64,000 nt of DNA, taken from Amycolatopsis coloradensis (lineage in GTDB: Bacteria > Actinomycetota > Actinomycetes > Mycobacteriales > Pseudonocardiaceae). The notes under the pieces were generated by a model. It searched no databases and had not been told where the DNA came from. It worked only from the letters and a program-made list of their open reading frames with translations. Position numbers and translations under genes: made by a program. This document shows positions 1 through 8,425 of the stretch, piece by piece. Every line of letters starts with the position of its first letter. Within the stretch, counting starts at the first letter, position 1. The stretch spans positions 792,586 through 856,585 of the forward strand of contig NZ_CP150484.1 in the NCBI RefSeq assembly GCF_037997115.1. The letters run 5' to 3'.

Positions 1-2717
1 CGGTCGCGTCGGCAATGGGCTCCGAAGCCGCCGTCACCGGCTCAGCAGGCCGCTCAGCCGCCTGAGGGGCGTGGCCGTTGAGCGCGGCGCTCTCGACGTT
101 CTCGGTGGCCTCGTGCGAGTGCTCGCCCTTGGCCGCCTTGGTGGCGTTGGCCACGGCCTGGACCGCCGAAACCACCGACTCGCGCTGAGCCGGCGCCGTC
201 GGCGCCTCGGTCTTGGCCGCGGCGGGCTCGTTCTGGCCCTGATCCTCGCCCTTGCCCCGGCCGCGGGACCGGCGCGAGCCCTGCTCCTTGCCGCCACCGC
301 CACCACCGCCGCCGTGGTTGTGGCCGTTTCCGCCACCCCCGGTGCGCTGCGGCTCGGTCGAGACGACCACGCCGCGGCCCTTGCAGTGCTCACACGGCGT
401 CGAGAACGCTTCGAGCAGCCCGGTGCCGATCTTCTTGCGGGTCATCTGCACCAGGCCGAGCGAGGTGACCTCGGCGACCTGGTGACGCGTGCGGTCGCGG
501 CCGAGGCATTCGGTCAGCCGTCGCAGCACGAGCTCGCGGTTGGATTCGAGCACCATGTCGATGAAGTCGATGACGATGATGCCGCCGATGTCCCGGAGCC
601 GGAGCTGGCGGACGATCTCCTCCGCCGACTCCAGGTTGTTCCTGGTCACCGTCTCTTCGAGGTTGCCACCCGATCCGGTGAACTTGCCGGTGTTGACGTC
701 GATGACCGTCATCGCTTCGGTGCGGTCGATGACGAGGTAACCACCAGAGGGCAGCCAGACCTTGCGGTCCAGCGCCTTGGTGATCTGCTCGTCGATCCGG
801 TGGTCGGCGAAGGCCGAACCGGTGCCCGTGTACCGCTTGACGCGATCCGCCAGGTCCGGCGCCACGTGCTGCACGTAGTTGTAGATGGTGTCCCAGGCCT
901 TGTCGCCCTGGATCTCCAGCTTGGCGAAGTCCTCGGTGAACAGATCGCGCACGACCTTGACCAGCAGGTCCGGCTCTTCGTAGAGCATGACCGGGGCGCT
1001 GTTCTTCTTGCCGCCGTTGCCTGCTTCGGCCTTCTCCTTGATGACGTCCCATTGCGCCTTGAGGCGACGGACGTCGCGGTCCAGCTCCTCCTCGCTGATG
1101 CCTTCGGACGCGGTGCGGATGATCACACCGGCGTCCTCGGGGACGATGCGCTTGAGGATGTCCTTCAGGCGACGGCGCTCGTTCTCCGGGAGCTTCCGGG
1201 AGATGCCGGTGGCGCCGCCCGCGGGCACGTAGACCAGGAAGCGGCCCGGCAGCGAGATCTGCGTGGTCAGCCGGGCGCCCTTGTGCCCGACCGGGTCCTT
1301 GGTGACCTGGACCAGCACGGAGTCGCCGGTGGAGAGCGCCTGCTCGATCTTGCGGGCCTTGCCCTCGAGACCGGCGGCGTCCCAGTCGACCTCACCGGCG
1401 TAGAGCACGGCGTTGCGGCCGCGGCCGATGTCGATGAAGGCGGCCTCCATCGACGGCAGCACGTTCTGCACACGGCCGAGGTACACGTTGCCGACGATCG
1501 AGCCGGTGCCCGACGAGGTCACGAAGTGCTCGCACAGGACACCGTCCTCGAGCACGCCGATCTGCGTCGAGTCGCCCTTCTCGGCGACGACCATGGTGCG
1601 CTCGACCGACTCGCGACGGGCGAGGAACTCGGCCTCGGACAGGATCGGCGCACGACGACGGCCCGCCTCGCGGCCGTCCCGGCGGCGCTGGCGCTTGGCC
1701 TCGAGCCGGGTCGAGCCGCGCACGCTGCGGACCTCGTCCCTGGCGGGACGCTCGGTCTCGGCGGCCTTGGCCTGGCGCACGTGGACGACCGTGTTGGGCG
1801 GGTCGTCGCTGGTGGCCTCGGCGTTGTCGTCGTCCCCGCCCTTGCGACGGCGGCGGCGACGGCGGCGCTTGCTGCCACCATCCGAATCGCCCTCGGTTTC
1901 CGAATCGGCCTCGGCGGACGGCTCTTCGGCGGTTTCGGCGCCGGCCTCTTCGGCCTCGGCGTCCTTGTCCTTCGCGCGCTGCTGACGGTTACGCGGAGCT
2001 TCGGGCTGCTCGTCTTCGTTCTCGGACTCGGCCGAACTCTCGTCGCCGCCCTTGCCCCGGCCGCGACCACGACGTCCGCGACGACGGCGGCGACGGCCGT
2101 TGGCGTCGTCACCGTCCTCGTCGGGGCCGTGGCCTTCGGCCTGCTCGGTCTGCGTCTCGTCCTCGTCGGAGACGGTTTCCTCGCTCGGGGCGAAGGCGGG
2201 CTCCGGCTTGCGGACGGGCTTCGCCGCGACGGGCTCCGGCGGCAGGAACACCGGCGACGGCGCGGCGAACACCGGGACGTGCACGGCGGCCTTCGCGGGC
2301 CTGGTCGTCGGCTGCGGCGGCTCCGGCGTCACCGGGGCGGCGAGCGCGGGCGGAACACGCCGCGAAGGGGCCTCCACCTGGGAAGCGGGCTCCGGCTCGG
2401 CCTCGGGCCTGGTCTCGGGAGCCGCCGGGGTCTCGGCGACGGGAGCTTCGGCGGCAGGGACCGCCTCGGCGGTTTCGGGCTCGTCTCCACCGGCGAGGGC
2501 TTCGGCGAGCTTGTGCGCCACCTCACGGGTGACGCTGGACTGCGCGCTCCGGACGGTTTCGCCGAGCTCACCGAGCTTGGCCATCAGTTCACGGCTGTTG
2601 GATCCCAGCAGCTTCGCCAGCGCGTGCACCCGGATCCGGGGAGGCAGTTCGCCCAGCTGGCCTGCGATGGGTGTGGCGGTATTCCCGCCGGTGACGGCGG
2701 GTGTGTCCGCGTTCGAC
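1..2717 (-). CDS. rne: Ribonuclease E/G family endoribonuclease (3' end outside window)
   Basis: Endoribonuclease for mRNA decay and rRNA/tRNA processing. About 905 codons are present and the C-terminus runs off the left edge. The ATG at 2717 follows a GGAGGAGA-type ribosome site. Visible in order: an IF-2 N-terminal-like helical module near residues 20-70 (RVHALAKLLGSNSRELMAKL), a long Pro/Ala/Glu linker with Arg- and Lys-rich blocks (to about 340), the S1 domain (about 385-450), the DNase I-like catalytic part with VIDVNTGKFTGSGG (about 670) and VIDFIDM (about 717), and the CEHCKGRG zinc link (about 775). A Gly/Asn/His- and Arg-rich tail follows, as in actinobacterial RNase E. Catalytic aspartates are intact. 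Family call is secure; the function of the N-terminal module is inferred. Confidence 0.96.
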
Positions 2718-3255
2718 ATATATCTCCTCCGCCCCCGGGCGCGTCGGCTGGCTCACACCGGCTCGACGCGGCCGCGCAGGGGCCCCTTTCTGTTCGTTCC
2801 GCCGTGGTGGTCACCAGCAGCGGGAATCCTTGCCCGGCACCGCGACGGCGCCGGGGTTGTCCGGGCGCCGCGCACGGCTGAAGGTCTGCTCGGCGGAGCG
2901 CTGGCCACGTTCGCGACATCGGGCCGCCCGCCACGTCGTCGAGCCGCATACAGCGGCGACGCGTGTGGAGGATGTGCAGCACACCACCGGGCCACGAGAC
3001 CGCGAGCGCCACCTCTCACGTGTGCCCGTCGGCCAGCGGCCACCGCGAGTATCCCACACCCCGGCCCCACTCCGGTGTACTCGGTGCCACAGAGCAGGCT
3101 CCCGGGCGCGCCGCGGCCACCGGCCGAGCGAACTTCGCGGAAGAGCTTGTCGACCCGGCCGAGGGTGGCTAGCGTGCCGCTCGGGGGGTACCGACGTCCA
3201 GCCCAGCCCAGGCCGCGGTGCCCTCGTTGTCCGATGTTCTCCGGTGGGAGGTCCG
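2718..3255. other. Divergent intergenic region between rne and the S8 protease
   Basis: About 540 bases with no convincing gene: reading frames here have poor codon bias and no recognisable protein. It must hold the promoters of both divergent genes and the rne 5' leader. A G/C-rich hairpin with 7-bp arms (CGGCGCC / GGCGCCG) lies at about 2846-2870, inside a plausible rne leader. Long rne leaders mediate autoregulation in other bacteria; that role here is only inferred. Confidence 0.5.
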
Positions 3256-4686
3256 GTGTCCCTGCTGGGGCGGTCCCTGCGAGCGGCCGTGTGCGCCTTG
3301 GTGGTGCTCTGCGGCTCGGTCGCCGCTGTGGCGACGGCCGAGGCCGCGCCATCGTGTCATCCCCAGGGACGGGCGCTGCGTTACGTCGTCGCCTTCGACA
3401 AGGGCACTTCCGAGGCCGAGGCCAGAGCCGCCATCGACGGCGGCTGTGGCAGCACGACGACCTACTACCCGCAGATCGCGGTGGCCGTGGCGACCTCGGC
3501 CGACCGTGCGTTCGCCGAACTGGTCCGGCCAGCCGCCGCGTTCAGCGCGCAGGCGGAACGGCTGGCGGTGCAGCGGGCCAACGGCTCGTCACCGGCCAGG
3601 TCCGCGCCCGCTCGCGCCGAACTCCAGCCGACGGATCCGGCGAAGGTCCCCTCCGCCGACCGCACCGGCGAACAGTGGGACATGCGCGCGATCGGCGCCG
3701 ACAAGGCCCGCGTGATCGAGCCGGGCGACCGGGACGTCGTCGTCGGCGTCCTCGACTCCGGCGTCGACCCCGCCCATCCCGAACTGGCGAGCGCCCTCGA
3801 CCCCGAGAAGTCCGCGGGCTGTCTGACCGGCGTACCCGACCGCAATTGGGCCGCGACGACGTCGGTGCACGGCACCCACGTCGCGGGGATCATCGCCGCG
3901 GCCGACGACGGCAAAGGCGTCACCGGGGTGGCGCCCGGCGTCCGGATCGCCTCGGTGAAGGTGATCGACGATCGCGGGTACGCCGACCCCGAAGCCGCCG
4001 TCTGCGGGCTGATGTGGGCCGCCTCACAGGGCATGGCGGTGACGAACAGCAGCTACTTCGTCGACCCGTGGTCGCTCTCGTGCGCCCACAACGACGAACG
4101 GGGCGTGGTGAACGAGGTCATGGCCCGTGCCGTCGAGTACGCGACCTCGGCAGGCACCCTCACCATCGCGGCGGCGACCAACGAGGCCGCCGAGCTGGTG
4201 CCGTCGCCGCGCTCGGGTGCCCGGCCCGACTCCGAAGGCTGCCAGGCGCTGCCCGCGGGCCTGCGTGACGTCGTCGCGGTGTCGTCCGTGAGCGAGGAGC
4301 GGGTCAAGGCCGGCTACAGCTCGTACGGACTGGGCGTGATCGACGTGGCCGCTCCCGGCGGTGAGGCCGGGCGATGCGTGCTTTCGACCGTTCCCGGCGG
4401 ATACGCGCCGCTGTGCGGGACGTCGATGGCGGCGCCGCACGTCGCCGGTGTCGCGGCGCTGCTCGCGTCGAAGCATCCCGGCTACGGCGCCCGCCAGCTG
4501 AGGCGGACGCTGGACGCCCAGGCCACCCCGATCGCGTGTCCCGCCGACTACGACCTGACCGGTGACGGCTCGCAGGACGCGTACTGCACCGGATACGCGG
4601 GATTCAACGGCTTCTACGGGCATGGGATGGTCGACGCGCTGGCCGCGGTGGCGCCCCGGCGGACCGGCGCGAACCCGGCCCGGTGA
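3256..4686 (+). CDS. Secreted subtilisin-family (S8) serine protease
   Basis: Predicted exported endopeptidase of 476 residues. The GTG at 3256 is chosen because GGGAGG lies four bases upstream and the product then starts with a signal peptide (VSLLGRSLRAAVCALVVLCG, cleavage near AEAAPS). An inhibitor_I9-like pro-segment follows (about 34-125). The catalytic triad is complete: Asp167 in VLDSGVD, His205 in HGTHVAG and Ser390 in GTSMAAPHVAG, with the oxyanion Asn in AATNEA. No P-domain, PASTA repeat or C-terminal membrane anchor is seen, so it differs from mycosins and is probably released. It is convergent with the ABC exporter operon, only 4 bases apart. Specificity cannot be read from sequence. 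Confidence 0.93.
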   Translation: MSLLGRSLRAAVCALVVLCGSVAAVATAEAAPSCHPQGRALRYVVAFDKGTSEAEARAAIDGGCGSTTTYYPQIAVAVATSADRAFAELVRPAAAFSAQAERLAVQRANGSSPARSAPARAELQPTDPAKVPSADRTGEQWDMRAIGADKARVIEPGDRDVVVGVLDSGVDPAHPELASALDPEKSAGCLTGVPDRNWAATTSVHGTHVAGIIAAADDGKGVTGVAPGVRIASVKVIDDRGYADPEAAVCGLMWAASQGMAVTNSSYFVDPWSLSCAHNDERGVVNEVMARAVEYATSAGTLTIAAATNEAAELVPSPRSGARPDSEGCQALPAGLRDVVAVSSVSEERVKAGYSSYGLGVIDVAAPGGEAGRCVLSTVPGGYAPLCGTSMAAPHVAGVAALLASKHPGYGARQLRRTLDAQATPIACPADYDLTGDGSQDAYCTGYAGFNGFYGHGMVDALAAVAPRRTGANPAR

Positions 4687-4690
4687 CGGG

Positions 4691-5518
4691 TCAGCGCAGC
4701 AGGAGCTTGCCGAACCGCTTCGAGGACGCGTAGATCCCGACCGCCGCCAGTGCCACCAGGTACGCCACGTTCCCGATCATGCCCCACGACAGGACGCCCA
4801 CCGAGAGCCCGCGCATCAGCTCGATTCCGTGGTACAGCGGGAAGATCTGCACGATCCACTGGATCCCCGCCGGGTACACCGAAAGCGGGTAGAACGTCGT
4901 GGAGAACAGGAACAGCGGCATCAGCACGAGGTTGATGTAGTCGAACTGCGACACCGACCGCAGAAAGGTCACCAGCACGATGCCGATGGCCGAGAACGCC
5001 ATCGCGATCAGCAGCGCCGCCGGGATCATCAGCAGGGCCCACCACGAGCCGGGCAGCCCCATCACGGTCATCACGCCGAGGAACGTCGCCGAGTAGATCC
5101 CGCCGCGCAGCACCGACCAGCCGACTTCGCCGAGCGCGATGTCCAGCGGCCCGATCGGGGTGGCGAGCATGGCGTCGTACAGCTTGGCGTACTTCAGCTT
5201 GAAGAACAGGTTGTACGTCGAGTCGAGGATCGCGCCGTTCATCGCCGACGCCGCGAGCAGGCCGGGCGCGACGAAGGCGACGTAGCTCATCGCCTGCCCG
5301 CCGGGCCCCGCGACCTCGCCGACGAGCTTGCCGAAGCCGAGCTGGAAGGCCATCAAGTAGAACAGCGGCTCGAAGACGCCGGACACGAACAGCATCCAGG
5401 CGTGCGAGTACGTCAGGAAGGTGCGCTCCAACACCGCTGTCGACCGGCCGCTGTACAGCGCGGACGGCAGGATGCGCAGCAGCACCCCACGCCGCGGGGC
5501 TTCGGTGAGGACCGCCAT
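4691..5518 (-). CDS. ABC-2 type permease (second of pair)
   Basis: 275-residue integral membrane protein of the ABC-2/DrrB family, last gene of a three-gene exporter operon. It starts MAVLTEAPRRGVLLRILPSA and has about six hydrophobic segments; the region around SGVFEPLFYLMAFQLGFG and the C-terminal YLVALAAVGIYASSKRFGKL are typical of the family. The ATG at 5518 overlaps the stop of the upstream permease (TGATG), so translation is likely coupled. With its partner it should form the membrane channel of a drug or lipid exporter. Substrate unknown. Confidence 0.92.
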   Translation of the reverse strand: MAVLTEAPRRGVLLRILPSALYSGRSTAVLERTFLTYSHAWMLFVSGVFEPLFYLMAFQLGFGKLVGEVAGPGGQAMSYVAFVAPGLLAASAMNGAILDSTYNLFFKLKYAKLYDAMLATPIGPLDIALGEVGWSVLRGGIYSATFLGVMTVMGLPGSWWALLMIPAALLIAMAFSAIGIVLVTFLRSVSQFDYINLVLMPLFLFSTTFYPLSVYPAGIQWIVQIFPLYHGIELMRGLSVGVLSWGMIGNVAYLVALAAVGIYASSKRFGKLLLR

Positions 5519-6333
5519 CAGACCACCAGCCGTCGGTAGAAGTACTTGTGCGCCAGCGCCCAGCCCACCCCGGCCAGCACGACCAGGAAGGCGAGGTGGC
5601 CCAGCGTGGCGAGCGGGCCGACGGTGCCGAGACTGACCGCCCTCGCCGCCTCGTTGCCGTGCCACAGCGGGGAGATCCAGGCGATCCACATCAGCGGGGC
5701 GGGCAGTTCGGTGATGGGGAAGAACGTGCCGGAGAACAACGTCATCGGGATCAGGATGAACCGGAAGACCAGGCCGAACCGGGTGCCCTCGTCGTAGGTG
5801 GTCGCGGCCAGCGCCATCACCGGGGTGCCGCACGCGATACCGGTGAGCGTCCCGATCAGGATGACGGCGAGCACGCCGAAGCTCGTCCAGGATCCGAAGA
5901 GCGCCGCGATGACGGCGTAGATCGTGCCGGCCAGGGTCAGCCGCAGGCTCACCCACATGATCTGGCTGCCGAGTACCTGCCCCGGCGTGATCGGGGTGGC
6001 GGTGACGGCGATGTAGTCCTGCTGCCACTTGAACCCCGAAAGCACCGGGTAGCTCGACTCCCCCACCGCCAGCTGCGCGGCACCCGCCACGAGCAGCGCG
6101 GGTGCGACGTACTCCAGGTACGAGAACCCGCCCGTCGCCGCTCCTGCCTGGACCTGTGAACCGAATCCGAGCCCCATCGCGGCCAGGAAGAGCACCGGTT
6201 GCAGGCCCGTCGAGTACAAAGTGGACACCCAATACCGGCGGTACCACATCCAATGGCCCTCGACCCGAAGCCAGGCTCCCGCCCAGCGCGAGACCACGCG
6301 GCCCGTCGACGCCTTCGTCTGCGCGGTGGTCAT
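5518..6333 (-). CDS. ABC-2 type permease (first of pair)
   Basis: 271-residue membrane subunit beginning MTTAQTKASTGRVVSRWAGA, with an N-terminal cytoplasmic stretch and about six transmembrane segments. It is similar in layout to the following permease but clearly divergent, which suggests an asymmetric pair serving one ATPase. The ATG at 6333 overlaps the ATPase stop (TGATG). The longer upstream reading frame in phase is antisense-like within the ATPase gene and is not coding. Role: transmembrane half of a daunorubicin-type (DrrAB) exporter; substrate not deducible. Confidence 0.92.
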   Translation of the reverse strand: MTTAQTKASTGRVVSRWAGAWLRVEGHWMWYRRYWVSTLYSTGLQPVLFLAAMGLGFGSQVQAGAATGGFSYLEYVAPALLVAGAAQLAVGESSYPVLSGFKWQQDYIAVTATPITPGQVLGSQIMWVSLRLTLAGTIYAVIAALFGSWTSFGVLAVILIGTLTGIACGTPVMALAATTYDEGTRFGLVFRFILIPMTLFSGTFFPITELPAPLMWIAWISPLWHGNEAARAVSLGTVGPLATLGHLAFLVVLAGVGWALAHKYFYRRLVV

Positions 6334-7304
6334 CAGTCCACCAGCGTCCGGCCGGTGAGGCGGAGGAAGACGTCCTCCAGCGAACTGCGGCGGACCAGGC
6401 TCGACAGGGGACGCAGCCCGCGCGCGTGCGCCTGCTCGAGGGTGGCCTCGCCGGTCATCGTGTAGAGCAGGACACGGTCCGGCAGTACCTCGACGCGTTC
6501 GGCGAGGCCCTCGATCCGCTTCGCGGCCGCCTCCTGCTCGCCGTTCGGGAAGCGCAGCTCCACGACCTCGCGGGTGGAGTACCGGCTGATCAGGTCCGCG
6601 GGCGAGCCTTCGGCGGCGATCCGGCCGTTGTCCATCACGACCAGCCTGTCGCAGAGCTGCTCCGCCTCGTCCATGTAGTGCGTGGTGATGATGAGCGTGG
6701 TCCCGCCCGCTTTGAGCCGGAACAGCCTGTCCCACAACAGATGGCGGGCCTGCGGGTCGAGCCCCGTCGTCGGCTCGTCGAGCAGGAGCAGCTCCGGGTC
6801 GTTGACCAGGGACCGCGCGATGGTCAGCCGCCGCTTCATCCCGCCGGAGAGCGAATCGACCTCCGCGTTCGCCCGGTCGGTGAGCTGGGCGAACTCCATC
6901 AGCTCCTCGGCCTTGCTCCGCACGTGCGACCGGGAAAGCCCGAAGTAGCGGCCGTAGATCTGCAGGTTCTGCCGGACGGTGAGCTCGGTGTCCAGGTTGT
7001 CCTGCTGCGGCACCACCCCGAGCCGGGCGCGGATCTTCGGCCCCTCGACGTCCGGATCCATACCGAGGACCCGCAGGTCGCCGTCGGTGCGCGGGGAGAC
7101 GCTCGCGATCATCCGCATGGTGGAGGACTTGCCCGCGCCGTTGGGCCCGAGGAAGCCGAACGCTTCCCCCGGGCGGACCTCGACGTCGATCCCCCGTACG
7201 GCCTCGAAATCGCCGAACCGCTTGACCAACGCCTTCGCCTGCACCATCGCCGGTTCGTGCTCTGAGTCACCCACGGTAGGCACCCTAGGACCTGCCACCG
7301 ACAA
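6333..7304 (-). CDS. ABC transporter ATP-binding protein, DrrA type
   Basis: ATPase of the exporter operon, about 300-323 residues. It shows Walker A GPNGAGKSS (about 53-61), a Q-loop in VVPQQDNLD, ABC signature LSGGMKRRL, Walker B LLLLDEPTTGLD and the switch His in ITTHYMDEAEQL. A C-terminal DrrA-type regulatory extension is present (about 240-323). The start is uncertain: ATG 7304, GTG 7274 (preceded by AGGGTG) and ATG 7247 are all in frame; the shorter ones fit family N-termini better. It powers the two coupled permeases downstream. It is divergent from the M14 peptidase gene. Confidence 0.94.
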   Translation of the reverse strand: MSVAGPRVPTVGDSEHEPAMVQAKALVKRFGDFEAVRGIDVEVRPGEAFGFLGPNGAGKSSTMRMIASVSPRTDGDLRVLGMDPDVEGPKIRARLGVVPQQDNLDTELTVRQNLQIYGRYFGLSRSHVRSKAEELMEFAQLTDRANAEVDSLSGGMKRRLTIARSLVNDPELLLLDEPTTGLDPQARHLLWDRLFRLKAGGTTLIITTHYMDEAEQLCDRLVVMDNGRIAAEGSPADLISRYSTREVVELRFPNGEQEAAAKRIEGLAERVEVLPDRVLLYTMTGEATLEQAHARGLRPLSSLVRRSSLEDVFLRLTGRTLVD

Positions 7305-7364
7305 AACTCGACCGGTTTATCCAGCCCTTGTTGGACGGTGGCCGCTCGTCGATACTCACCGACC

Positions 7365-8372
7365 ATGAGCCTCAAGCCCAAAATCGCCCTGTTGTCCGTT
7401 TTTGTCAGCGCCGGGCTCCTGGTGGCGCCCGCCGCGCGGGCCGAGACCACCGCGGCCACTGTGGACCCGCGGCCGTCCACCGCCAAGCTGGCCTTCGAAC
7501 TGCACAAGCTGGCGGTGCTCAGCCACGGCAAGATCCGGGTGGACAGGATCGGCCGCAGCAACGAGGGCCGACCGGTGTGGGCGGCGAGGGTCGGCCACGG
7601 CAAGACGCGGATCCAGTACGTCACCCAGCAGCACGGCGACGAGCCGCTCGGCACCCCCGCCGCGCTCGAGTTCCTGCGCAAGGTCGGGGTCGAACACAGC
7701 CCGTGGGCGCGGAAGCTGCTGGCGAAGGTGACCGTCGACATCGTCGTGCGCGCCAACCCCGACGGGCACGAGCGCGACTGGCGCTACAACTACGAGCCGG
7801 ACGCCACTCCCGAATACGGTGAGAAGGGCAAGGGGTACGACATCAACCGCTACCACGACCCGGCCGTGGCGCCGAAGGACAATCCGGCCACCGAAGCGGG
7901 CCTGATCCAGCGGCGGAACGCGTCGTTCAAGCCGGACATCATGGTCGACTACCACATGCAGGGCCGTTACCGGGACGAAGGCGGCAAGGAGATCACGGCT
8001 TCCACGATGTGGCCGACGCATCCGGGCGTGAAACAGTCCGATGTGGACTTCGCGAAGCAGATCGCGGTCGTGGTGCGGCGGTCGATCGACGCGAACGGCG
8101 GCCATGTCTCGCAGTATCCCGGCGGTTCGTACCAGGGCATCGCGCGCAACGGGTACGGGCTGCTCGGCGACGGCAGCGTGCTGATCGAACTGAGCCTCAT
8201 CCCGGAGCGGGAGCAGCAGCAGATCCAGGACGCGCTGGCCTCGATGGTCGCGATCGCGCAGTCCGCGGCCGACGGTTCGGTGCGGAAGGTGGACCCGGCC
8301 GACGCCGAAGCGATCCCGCCGCGGGGTCCGGCGCTGCCGGGGACGGTCGAAGAGGCGCACGAAGCCGCCTGA
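7365..8372 (+). CDS. Secreted M14-family zinc carboxypeptidase
   Basis: 335-residue metallopeptidase with a signal peptide (MSLKPKIALLSVFVSAGLLV, cleavage near ARAE). Zinc ligands His90 and Glu93 lie in TQQHGDEPLG, and the third His is in VDYHMQG. Substrate-binding ANPDGHERDWR and YDINRYHDP follow, and the general-base Glu lies in VLIELSLIPE. The ATG at 7365 is preferred over an in-frame ATG at 7338 because it begins the signal sequence. It is expected to remove C-terminal residues from peptides or cell-wall stems outside the cell; which of the two is unknown. It ends at a long palindrome shared with the convergent gene. Confidence 0.9.
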   Translation: MSLKPKIALLSVFVSAGLLVAPAARAETTAATVDPRPSTAKLAFELHKLAVLSHGKIRVDRIGRSNEGRPVWAARVGHGKTRIQYVTQQHGDEPLGTPAALEFLRKVGVEHSPWARKLLAKVTVDIVVRANPDGHERDWRYNYEPDATPEYGEKGKGYDINRYHDPAVAPKDNPATEAGLIQRRNASFKPDIMVDYHMQGRYRDEGGKEITASTMWPTHPGVKQSDVDFAKQIAVVVRRSIDANGGHVSQYPGGSYQGIARNGYGLLGDGSVLIELSLIPEREQQQIQDALASMVAIAQSAADGSVRKVDPADAEAIPPRGPALPGTVEEAHEAA

Positions 8373-8373
8373 G

Positions 8374-8421
8374 CCTCGTGAGTGGTAAGGACGGTTAGAA
8401 CCGTCCTTACCACTCACGAGG
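8374..8421. repeat. 46-48 nt perfect palindrome, copy 1 (bidirectional terminator-like)
   Basis: Arms of at least 22 bases (CTCGTGAGTGGTAAGGACGG and its complement) around a 2-base centre, between the convergent M14 peptidase and NAGPA-fusion genes. An identical 46-base copy occurs at 31188-31233. Its position fits a bidirectional transcription terminator or a REP-like element; it has no T-rich tail. Confidence 0.9.
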
Positions 8422-8425
8422 TGGT

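Noticed and set aside
71..2881. 936-codon plus-strand reading frame
   Set aside because: It is antisense to rne, which has intact RNase E motifs; long opposite-strand frames are a by-product of high GC.
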